Shown here in pieces: positions 18,032-25,354 of a stretch of 55,350 bases of DNA. The DNA is from Deltaproteobacteria bacterium (lineage in GTDB: Bacteria > Desulfobacterota > BSN033 > UBA1163). The stretch is from positions 1 through 55,350 of the forward strand of contig VGRU01000002.1 in NCBI GenBank assembly GCA_016875255.1. The letters run 5' to 3'. The position numbers and the translations under genes were made by a program. A model generated the notes under the pieces. The model saw only the letters and a program-made list of their open reading frames with translations. It made no database searches and was not told the DNA's origin. Every line of letters begins with the position of its first letter. Within the stretch, counting starts at the first letter, position 1.

Positions 18032-18895
18032 TCATGATCCGATCTCACGGATCGGTATCTTATTCATCTTGAGCCCCAGAGGCTCGGGGGAAATCCCCAT
18101 GCTCAGCCCCAGGAGCTGAGGATAGAGAAGAGAGGGAAGAGGAGAATTTGAACCCTGCTGAGAGAGAATCATCTGCTGAACGGTATCGAACTGAATTTGA
18201 CAATACGTGCAGGCGGTGCAGAGATAATTCGCGCCTGACTCTCTCCCATTGTTAAGTTTTTTTAACGTCATCTCCGTTGACAACTCATCATGGCTCCCCA
18301 GAAGAGGAGCCCCACAACATTCAAGCCTCATCAGCCAATCGATGCTTTCCGCCCCGGTCACATTCACTAACCGCTCAAAAATGGAGGGGTTCCCTGGATC
18401 ATCAACCCGTACAATCTGGCTTGGCCGCAGCGCATGACATCCGTAATGGGCGGCAATTTTAAGCCCTTGAAAGGGTTTTTCGATCCTCTTCCTGATCGCT
18501 TCAACCCCCACCTCCTGATCAAGAACGGACAGGAGATGCTTCACCTCAATCTTTCCTTCGTATGGAATACCCTCCTGCTGAAGAACCGCATTGACCTCCT
18601 TCCGAAGAGAGAGGTTCTCTTTCAGAAGAAAGTCCGCTTTTTTCAGGGCTCCGTAGCAACACTGGCATAAGGTCATCACATTCAGCTTCTTCGTTTCGGC
18701 AAGTGCCAGATTTCTCGCCGATGCCAGGAGAAAGGTTTTGAAATCGATGTTCCGCAAAGGGTACCCGCAACAGTTAAATTCCTCGATATCGATGAGCTCC
18801 AGGCCGAGTCGCTCTGAAACCAGCCTGGATGAGGTCTCGTACTGTTTCAATCGAATGGGAATCTGGCAACCTAAAAATAGTGCGAATTTCATCAT
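18032..18895 (-). CDS. hdrB: HdrB-like heterodisulfide reductase subunit (two CCG domains)
   Basis: A 287-residue protein with two complete cysteine-rich CCG domains: Cys10, Cys42-Cys43, Cys77/Cys80 and Cys153, Cys193-Cys194, Cys226/Cys229 (also Cys79 and Cys232). This matches the C-x31-39-CC-x35-C-x2-C pattern that in HdrB holds the noncubane iron-sulfur clusters where disulfides are reduced. In non-methanogens the substrate is unknown. Its start overlaps the stop of the HdrC-like gene by 4 bp, so it ends the cytochrome-hdrC-hdrB unit. It probably takes or gives electrons via HdrC. Confidence 0.88.
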   Translation of the reverse strand: MMKFALFLGCQIPIRLKQYETSSRLVSERLGLELIDIEEFNCCGYPLRNIDFKTFLLASARNLALAETKKLNVMTLCQCCYGALKKADFLLKENLSLRKEVNAVLQQEGIPYEGKIEVKHLLSVLDQEVGVEAIRKRIEKPFQGLKIAAHYGCHALRPSQIVRVDDPGNPSIFERLVNVTGAESIDWLMRLECCGAPLLGSHDELSTEMTLKKLNNGRESGANYLCTACTYCQIQFDTVQQMILSQQGSNSPLPSLLYPQLLGLSMGISPEPLGLKMNKIPIREIGS

Positions 18896-19770
18896 CTCTT
18901 CTCTTTCGTGTATCTGACGGCTAAATTCTTGAGCTCATAGAGCACATCGGTCACGGATACCCCTCTGGGACATTGCTCCTGGCATTGATAGCAGGTGAGG
19001 CAATCCCAGAGCATATTGGATCCAAGGGCCAGGTCCCTCAGCCCTAATCCGGCGGCGTGCATAATCTGATGGGGCAGGAGTCCAAGGACCTCCTGTGGAT
19101 TTTCATAGTGGCCCACCACGGGACAGACAGTCGTACAGGTCTGGCAGCCGAAGCAAACCGAAAAGTTTTTCGCCTGGGCGGAAAGGTCCAACCCGCCTTT
19201 GAATTTTTCATCCACGGGGATCAGATGGAGAACTTCGTCCTTCTTCTTCATTAAACCGCATTGAGCCGAAATCGCCTCCCTTGCCTGTGTGAGAGGCTCT
19301 TCATAATCTCCTGCAACCGTCTCCCCCTTCATCAAACCCCGGTAATACGAGAGGGGAGAGAGAACCGAAAGCTCGGGGACTCCTCTATGAAGGAGGAGTT
19401 CCCTGACTTTAATCCACAAATTCTGCAGATTGATCCCCACTGGACAAACCACGGTGCAGCGGTAGCAATTGGTGCAGAGATAGACGCCCTCTTGAAGCTC
19501 CCGGATCTCCTGTTCCGTAAGCGGGCTGCCGGAAGCCAGCGCCTTGATCGAACCGACTTTTTCGGAAGGGAGAATATTGATGTTTGGTATTCCTTCAAAA
19601 GCGATCGCCACCGAGCAATGGGAGGTGCACATGGCGCAATGGGTGCAGGCGTCCAGCTCCATCAGCTGAATCATGGAGAGGCTCTTCCCCATCCAGCTTT
19701 TGGAGAAACGCCTGGAGTGAATCAGAGTTTTACACCAATGGAGAACTTTACTCGAAAGGCTCACATTCAT
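18892..19770 (-). CDS. hdrC: HdrC-like iron-sulfur protein with four cluster motifs
   Basis: A 292-residue protein with four [4Fe-4S]-type motifs: Cys42-45-48-52, Cys99-102-105-109, Cys206-209-212-216 and Cys257-260-263-267. HdrC normally has two, so this looks like an internal duplication or a fusion of two HdrC-like modules. The third and fourth motifs (CFGCQTCTTVCP, CLTCYQCQEQCP) are the more HdrC-like. It would pass electrons between the membrane cytochrome encoded just upstream (4-bp overlap) and HdrB downstream (4-bp overlap). No membrane segment is seen in the protein itself. Confidence 0.85.
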   Translation of the reverse strand: MNVSLSSKVLHWCKTLIHSRRFSKSWMGKSLSMIQLMELDACTHCAMCTSHCSVAIAFEGIPNINILPSEKVGSIKALASGSPLTEQEIRELQEGVYLCTNCYRCTVVCPVGINLQNLWIKVRELLLHRGVPELSVLSPLSYYRGLMKGETVAGDYEEPLTQAREAISAQCGLMKKKDEVLHLIPVDEKFKGGLDLSAQAKNFSVCFGCQTCTTVCPVVGHYENPQEVLGLLPHQIMHAAGLGLRDLALGSNMLWDCLTCYQCQEQCPRGVSVTDVLYELKNLAVRYTKEKR

Positions 19771-21917
19771 TTTTCCCCCACAGCAGCCTTGATCAAAACA
19801 ACGAGAGGGCTGATCAGGATATGGAACATTTTACTGAAAGGAAGGTAGGCGACCAGCGCTCCTGTCAGAATGGCATGGATATACCAGCCGAAAGGATAGA
19901 CCACCTCCCAGCGAATAGGAAAGAGACCGAGAAGGAGCGAAATGGGATACCCTATAAAAGAGGGAAGCGCTTCTGAAAGAGGGAGGGCTGTTTGAAGAAT
20001 CCTCATTCCTTCCACCCAAAAGCCTGTCAATAGGATCGCTCCGATCAGGCCGAGGACCACATAATCCTGTCTGCCCGTGGCCGCTTTTTGGGTCTTCCCC
20101 TGGAGGCGCCTCATGATCGCGGCCACGGCTCCAAGGATGATGCATAATCCCAGAAAATCGTAGATGAACGCAATAGGAGGAAAGTTCTTATCGAGCAACA
20201 TTGCCACCTTCGAGCTCATCGGAAAGAGAGCCGACAGGAAGAGGAGAATCACTCCGATCAGAAACCGGATAAAGATGGGAAGGTAGATGAGACTGTGAAT
20301 GGTCCAGCGACCGACGCCTTCCTTCAGAACGCTTCTCAGCAGGAGGACATCCACAACAAAGACCTTGAGGAGAGTCCTTATCCTCCTGGAGAAGATGACC
20401 TGCCACGCTTTCTCTCCGATGTAGGAAAGCTTTTCACGGGCGGTAAAGGAAGGCTCAACCATCGTCCCCTGTAACCAGAAGAAGAGGGTAGCTCCGATAC
20501 CAACCAGAAAAAGGAGGATGGAGACAATGGAAACCGGATCATTGAGCGTCACCGAGCTGCTATGGCAGCCCATGCAGATCAAACTCTTTGCAGGAAGGAC
20601 ACGAATCGGAGCCCCCACCTGATTTTCAGGAAAGTGACATTTCTTGCAGGCTTCCTTATTTTTGAAATCGGCAAGCCGGTGGGAAGTCATCTTGAGCGGA
20701 ACGCCCTCTTTGATCTTGGCCAGCACAATCCGGCCTGTCTTGGAATCCTTCCGGACCTCTTTCGATTCATGGTGGCAGGCCTCGCAGTTGACGCTCCGGT
20801 GAGGATCATGGGCCGTCCCCTCGCCATGATATCCATGGCAGGAAGCGCAATTGAACTGGTGCGTTCGATGGGGGGAAGAGGCAATTCCCTCATGGCATTG
20901 AGAGCAGGCGGTCCTTCGATGGACCGTCTTTGCGTAGTCTTTCGGGTCGATATAAACAGAGACTGTTTTCCCATCAACCTTCTTCTCCACATCCTTCTTT
21001 CCATGACAATCCATGCAGAAGAGGGTCGCGGTGGCAATGCCTTCGTTGCTATTGAGGTTGGGCTGGCGATGGCAGCGCAGACATATCTTTTTCTCCGCCT
21101 CCATCATCTCTTCATCGGTCAACCCGCGGGCGTTGGAGAATGTAGGAAGGATTCCGGAAAGGACCATGATGAGGAGAAGAAAGAGAAGATCTTTTCTCAC
21201 CTTTCGCTTCTCCTTCTTTTCAGGATGTTGATTTAAATCCTCCCATTCCAGAGGATGATGGTCGATCATCTTTTTGGCTTCCATTTGACCCGTAAAGATG
21301 GACTTGTCCATTGGAAAGACGCTGGCGCGGAGGTGGGCATTGAAAAGATGGACAACGAAGATAAACCCCGTGGCCAGAAGCGCCTCATCGCTGTGGATCG
21401 TATAAGCGATGTTGAACCAAAACCCCGGGAAAAACCGGGAGAAAAATTCCGGGAACCAGAGCAGGAGTCCGGATCCGCCGATAAAGGTGATTCCCCAGAA
21501 GACCGCCCAGTAATCAAATTTTTCCCAGTAGGTAAACCGGCCGAATTGTGGCGGAGCCCCTTTCCCTAAAAAGTAACGAAGGTGCTGGTAGAGGTCTTGA
21601 AAATCTTTTCGCGAGGGCACCATGGAATGGGGTCCCAATAACTTCCCTTTTAATGCAAAAAGGTAATAGGCCACATAGAGTAGATGGAGGGCAAAATAGC
21701 CGAAGGTGATCCCCGCAAACCACCGATGAAACAGTCCGGCTCCCTTCACCCCTCCCCAGAGAAAGATCAGCCCCTGGGCCCAGAAGGCTTCGGGATATTT
21801 GAGGGGTAGCCCGGTTAAAGCCAGGCCGAGAAAGGTGATCATCATCACCAGGTGAATAAACCGATGAAAAACATTAAATCGCCAATAGGCTTCTTTGTGA
21901 TCTTCCTTCACGGACAT
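19767..21917 (-). CDS. fusion of b-type cytochrome, seven-heme cytochrome c and NarI-like membrane domain
   Basis: A 716-residue multi-domain redox protein. Residues 12-200 form a four-helix cytochrome b561/formate dehydrogenase gamma-like domain with several His in helices. A hydrophobic segment at 243-262 leads to a periplasmic module with seven CxxCH heme sites (279, 301, 338, 357, 378, 424, 448). A further helix (460-483) precedes a NarI/HdrE/DsrM-like domain of about five helices (515-716). The design would join periplasmic heme transfer, two membrane b-heme domains and cytoplasmic HdrC/HdrB encoded next. It starts 4 bp after the six-heme cytochrome gene. I know of no standard name for this exact fusion. 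Confidence 0.85.
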   Translation of the reverse strand: MSVKEDHKEAYWRFNVFHRFIHLVMMITFLGLALTGLPLKYPEAFWAQGLIFLWGGVKGAGLFHRWFAGITFGYFALHLLYVAYYLFALKGKLLGPHSMVPSRKDFQDLYQHLRYFLGKGAPPQFGRFTYWEKFDYWAVFWGITFIGGSGLLLWFPEFFSRFFPGFWFNIAYTIHSDEALLATGFIFVVHLFNAHLRASVFPMDKSIFTGQMEAKKMIDHHPLEWEDLNQHPEKKEKRKVRKDLLFLLLIMVLSGILPTFSNARGLTDEEMMEAEKKICLRCHRQPNLNSNEGIATATLFCMDCHGKKDVEKKVDGKTVSVYIDPKDYAKTVHRRTACSQCHEGIASSPHRTHQFNCASCHGYHGEGTAHDPHRSVNCEACHHESKEVRKDSKTGRIVLAKIKEGVPLKMTSHRLADFKNKEACKKCHFPENQVGAPIRVLPAKSLICMGCHSSSVTLNDPVSIVSILLFLVGIGATLFFWLQGTMVEPSFTAREKLSYIGEKAWQVIFSRRIRTLLKVFVVDVLLLRSVLKEGVGRWTIHSLIYLPIFIRFLIGVILLFLSALFPMSSKVAMLLDKNFPPIAFIYDFLGLCIILGAVAAIMRRLQGKTQKAATGRQDYVVLGLIGAILLTGFWVEGMRILQTALPLSEALPSFIGYPISLLLGLFPIRWEVVYPFGWYIHAILTGALVAYLPFSKMFHILISPLVVLIKAAVGEK

Positions 21918-21921
21918 AAGG

Positions 21922-22728
21922 CTAATTCCTTTTTAACCATTCATGGACTTTCCTGAGAATCCAAACCAGGGTGTGAGAGTAAAAGAAAGCCAACACCGAA
22001 AAGACGATAATTCCAAAGCCGATTTCAACCCAGCGGAGGATCTTTAACTTATTGAGCTTCTCCACATCCTCTTTCTTGACCCCTTCTTTGGAGGCGTGGA
22101 CCACGTAATCCGTAAACCGGAGCTGGGCATTCGGATGGCACTTCTGGCAGGCCTCTAAGGCGATTTCTTTCTTCTTTAATGAGAGGCAGGTATGGGCGCC
22201 GTGACAATCCGTGCAATAGGCAGAAGCCTCGTGCCCAAGGGTGGAAGCTGCCTTTCCGTGATAATTTTCGAGATAGGTCTTCTTCTCGACCGGATGACAT
22301 TCCCCGCACATCTCTGTCATCCATCTTCCGAGCGTCAGACGGGACTGACCGGAAACGACGTAATGGCTGACATGGCAGTTCCCGCATGTCGGGGCATCCT
22401 TCTTTCTCTCCACGAGCGCCTTGGCATGGGCCCCTTTGAGATAACGCTGGTAGACCTGGGGATGGCACCTTTCGCATTTCTTATAATCGTAAAGAAGGGT
22501 GGAAGACCGGTTCAACAGTTGAGGATCAGGATGTTTCACCCCTTTTTCTTCGATGTTTGAGTGGCATTCGGAACAGGAAATGCGTCCATGAGAAGAAGAT
22601 TGAAATTTATTCATGTCGACAAACCAGGACCGTTGAGGGACAATCTTCTCATTGGCTTGGGCAGGAGAACACACCCATCCAAGCAGACAAAAAAGCAAGA
22701 AAAAGGGCAAAAAAGACACGTTCAACAT
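21922..22728 (-). CDS. membrane-anchored six-heme c-type cytochrome
   Basis: From the ATG at 22728 the protein has 268 residues: a signal peptide (MLNVSFLPFFLLF..., ending SPAQA), six CxxCH sites (CSECH, CERCH, CGNCH, CGECH, CTDCH, CQKCH) and one C-terminal membrane helix followed by a basic tail. It is therefore a periplasmic heme wire tethered to the membrane. The chosen start has an AGGAAGAG site; an earlier ATG at 22770 lies beside a palindromic repeat and lacks one. The gap to the next gene is 4 bp, so it belongs to the same complex as the seven-heme fusion. Confidence 0.87.
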   Translation of the reverse strand: MLNVSFLPFFLLFCLLGWVCSPAQANEKIVPQRSWFVDMNKFQSSSHGRISCSECHSNIEEKGVKHPDPQLLNRSSTLLYDYKKCERCHPQVYQRYLKGAHAKALVERKKDAPTCGNCHVSHYVVSGQSRLTLGRWMTEMCGECHPVEKKTYLENYHGKAASTLGHEASAYCTDCHGAHTCLSLKKKEIALEACQKCHPNAQLRFTDYVVHASKEGVKKEDVEKLNKLKILRWVEIGFGIIVFSVLAFFYSHTLVWILRKVHEWLKRN

Positions 22729-22794
22729 TTTTCTCTTCCTAATTGGAATCATGGAATAGAGTCTATTCATAAATGCCTTTTTCCGTCATGCCGG

Positions 22795-22854
22795 ACTTGA
22801 TCCGGCATCCAGAGGGTCTTAAAAAACTTGGATTCCGGCTTTTGCCGGAATGAC
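22795..22854. repeat. paired-hairpin intergenic repeat between metF and the cytochrome gene
   Basis: GTCATGCCGGACTTGATCCGGCAT and the facing ATTCCGGCTTTTGCCGGAATGAC. Same family as 8058-8127. It separates metF from the cytochrome unit and might process or attenuate a joint transcript. Confidence 0.65.
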
Positions 22855-22871
22855 GACCTTCTTGGTAGAGT

Positions 22872-23798
22872 CTACATGATCTGTGGTCTTGGCAGGAGTC
22901 CGGCCATCTCGGCAATCCCTCTGACCTTCTCCTCCCACTCAATGGCCATGATGTGGATCCCACGTATACCGGGAAGCTCCTTTAACCGCTGGATCGTCTC
23001 CACACAGATTTTGATGCCTTCCTCGGATTGTTTCTCCTTGGGCACCCCTTTTAGCCTCTCAATCATCTCCTCGGGCACATCCATCCCGGGCACTGAGTTC
23101 TTCATATAGCGAGCCATCCCCACCGATTTGAACGGCGTCACACCAGCCAGAATCGCAACCTTCTCATGAATCCCTCGATCCCTCACCATCTCCATCCATT
23201 TCTCAAATCTTGGTAGATTGTAGATACACTGCGTCTGTAAAAATTCCACCCCGGCTTTTGCCTTTTTGCCAAGCCTTGCTGCCCGAATCTCAAAGGGATC
23301 GGCAAAGGGATTCTCCGCCGCCCCTATGAAAAGTATGGGTTTCCCCTTCAACTCCTCTCCTTCTAAAAACTTCCCCTCGTCCCTCATCGTCTTGACTGTT
23401 TGAATCAGCTGAATTGAATCCATGTCAAAAACGTTTTTGGCCCTCGGATGATCTCCGAACTTCTGATGGTCTCCGGTCAGGCAGAGGATATTGTTGATCC
23501 CCAGGGCCGCCGCCCCCAGAATGTCGCTCTGTATGGCGATGCGGTTTCGGTCCCGACAGACCATCTGAAGGATGGGGTCAAAACCCATCTCTTTGAGAAT
23601 GAGGCAGGCCGAAAAGGAGCTCATCCTTACAACCGAGGTCTGGTTGTCGGTCACATTGACCGCATCGACCGCCCCCTGAAGAAGCTTCCCCTTCTTTCGG
23701 ATCACCTCGGCATCCGCCCCTCTCGGCGGCCCACACTCCGAAGTCACCACAAGTTGACCACTCTCTAAGATACGTTCAATATTAGATTTTGTTTTCAT
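22872..23798 (-). CDS. metF: methylenetetrahydrofolate reductase (MetF)
   Basis: A 308-residue TIM-barrel protein with MetF hallmarks: VVTSECGPPRGAD near the start, NVTDNQTSVVRMSS, LQMVCRDRNRIAIQSD, NILCLTGDHQKFGDHP and GVEFLQTQCIYN. It interconverts 5,10-methylene-THF and 5-methyl-THF using FAD. The C-terminal end is like the acetogen type that works with a MetV partner, encoded just upstream. GGAGAG precedes the ATG. The spacer to metV carries a CGAAATCCGAAT-type repeat. Its place beside HdrA and MvhD suggests electrons come from the Hdr module and not directly from NADH. Confidence 0.92.
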   Translation of the reverse strand: MKTKSNIERILESGQLVVTSECGPPRGADAEVIRKKGKLLQGAVDAVNVTDNQTSVVRMSSFSACLILKEMGFDPILQMVCRDRNRIAIQSDILGAAALGINNILCLTGDHQKFGDHPRAKNVFDMDSIQLIQTVKTMRDEGKFLEGEELKGKPILFIGAAENPFADPFEIRAARLGKKAKAGVEFLQTQCIYNLPRFEKWMEMVRDRGIHEKVAILAGVTPFKSVGMARYMKNSVPGMDVPEEMIERLKGVPKEKQSEEGIKICVETIQRLKELPGIRGIHIMAIEWEEKVRGIAEMAGLLPRPQIM

Positions 23799-23956
23799 TC
23801 CTATTTCTCTCCTCAGAAATTAAAGCCTGATATGGGAAATCCGAAGCACGAAATCCGAATTTCGAAACAATTTCAAAGGACCAAAATATAAAATATGAAA
23901 ATTCGTATTTCGGATTTGTTTCGGATTTCGATATTCGAATTTCGGATTTATTGCTT

Positions 23957-24628
23957 TCATAATAACTTCAGATCCTCCCTTACTCTCTTGCGCGGTCCTC
24001 CATCTCTGGACGTTCTCCAGTCCTTGATGGGGATGATCTCCTCGTATTTGTCTAATTGGTTAAGCGCTTTTAGCCGGTCGATAATGAGCTGCCAAGCACA
24101 CTCCAGATCCTTGTCCACCTCGCATTTGCCATTGGAGCTTCCCCCGCAGGGCCCATTGAGTAAGCTCTTGGCACAGCGTGCGATCGGACAGATCCCTCCG
24201 GTCATATGCAGCACACATTCCCCGCACCCCTGGCATCGCTCGGACCAGACCCCCTGCTCAAGCGTGACTCCTAAAAAGGTGGTATTGACCGCGGGCAGGA
24301 CGGTTTTATCCCGGTACGTCTCGGCGACATATTGAATTCCAGCCCCGCACGCCATCGACAGGATGACCTCATAGTCCCCTATGAAGGGATGAATCTGATC
24401 GATATACTCGTGATCGCATTGCCGTTCCAGGGTATGTTCCCTGATCTCTATCTCCTCGCCATCTTTGGCTCGAGAGATCTTCAGCTCGGAAGCCAGTACT
24501 CCCACTTCCCGCTCACCCCCCGTGGCGCTGACCGTCACGCATTCGTTGCACCCCAAGAGCAGGATCTTTTTATAGGGCTTAAGCATTGTCAGTATCTCTT
24601 CTAAAGATTTTCTGTTTGCAACAATCAT
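23957..24628 (-). CDS. metV: MetV-type methylene-THF reductase C-terminal (iron-sulfur/zinc) subunit
   Basis: A 223-residue protein of the methylene-THF reductase C-terminal domain family. It has a central Rossmann-like part (ILLLGCNECVTVSATGG) and a cysteine-rich C-terminal part (CQGCGECVLHMTGGICPIARC, then NGPCGGSSNGKCEV). In Moorella thermoacetica MetV and MetF form a reductase that associates with HdrABC and MvhD; the same partners are present here. GGAGG precedes the ATG. The gap to the mvhD gene (about 180 bp) contains TTTGAGGTCTGAGG repeats. Confidence 0.88.
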   Translation of the reverse strand: MIVANRKSLEEILTMLKPYKKILLLGCNECVTVSATGGEREVGVLASELKISRAKDGEEIEIREHTLERQCDHEYIDQIHPFIGDYEVILSMACGAGIQYVAETYRDKTVLPAVNTTFLGVTLEQGVWSERCQGCGECVLHMTGGICPIARCAKSLLNGPCGGSSNGKCEVDKDLECAWQLIIDRLKALNQLDKYEEIIPIKDWRTSRDGGPRKRVREDLKLL

Positions 24629-24806
24629 AGAAACCTCCAGTTTCGGTTTGAGGTCTGAGGATAGAGGTTTGAGGCAAAAGATGAAAATCGTTTGAGGTCT
24701 GAGGTTAGAGGGTTAAGGCATGAATAATTTTGCCTCCGACCTGAAGGCCCTGAGCTTTTCGAAGGGCCGATCCTCCAACCTCCAACAATTTAAGTGAAGC
24801 GCTCCT

Positions 24807-25280
24807 CTAACCTCCAACCTTTAACTTCTTTTTCACAGGACTTGGCCCCAAGGCCATTATCTTCTCTGTCATCTCACGGGCCACTTCGGCAAAGCGCTGG
24901 CCCTGAGCCGCACTCATGTTGTACATCTCGACCCGGCCGGCCCCCAACCCGACTTCTTCAAGCAGTGTCTTCACATACTGGACTCGTTTCTTTGCCCTCA
25001 GGTTCCCTCTCAAAAAATGGCACTCCCCCTCCAGGCACCCTGCCAAATAGACTCCATCCACTCCCGATTCAAACGCTTTGAGAATGAGAAGTGTATCCAC
25101 CCTGCCCGTACAGGGAACCTTGACGATCTTCACGTTGGTCGGATAGTTAAGCCTCATCGAACCTGCCAGGTCCGCCGCACTGTAGGCTCAATGCTCACAA
25201 CAGAAGGCCAAAATCTCAGGCTCAAACTGCATGGACTGTGATTCGTGACTGGTGACTCGTGACTCTTGAACCGATTCCAT
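24807..25280 (-). CDS. mvhD: MvhD-family hydrogenase/Hdr iron-sulfur subunit, selenoprotein with in-frame UGA
   Basis: The downstream part (from Met at 25157) is plainly MvhD: RLNYPTNVKIVKVPCTGRVD, GVYLAGCLEGECHF. Reading upstream in frame gives FCCEH-TGA-AYSAADLAGS, where the TGA at 25188-25190 (codon 31) takes the place of a conserved MvhD cysteine. Selenocysteine is the natural reading. The start at 25280 has AGGAGAG 4 bp ahead and gives 157 residues. MvhD carries a [2Fe-2S] cluster and links an electron donor to HdrA. The first 16 residues derive from a GAGTCACGAGTCACC-type repeat. An annotation stopping at TGA would lose the N-terminal third. Confidence 0.85.
25151..25187 (-). promoter_or_regulatory. 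candidate bacterial SECIS hairpin after the mvhD UGA
   Basis: Directly after the UGA the mRNA can pair GCCT with AGGC at the base and ACCT with AGGT at the tip around a GGC loop. The loop lies 20 nt after the UGA and begins with G, within the usual range for bacterial selenocysteine insertion elements. The pairing was judged by eye. Confidence 0.55.
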
Positions 25281-25354
25281 AGTCTCTCCTGTCTTTTGCA
25301 ATTGCGGAATGCGGATTTCGGATTGCGGAATAAAATCCTATTATTTAAAATTCC

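Noticed and set aside
20562..21236. A 224-codon frame opposite the seven-heme cytochrome
   Set aside because: It is antisense to a gene with seven CxxCH sites and membrane domains and shows no own signals.
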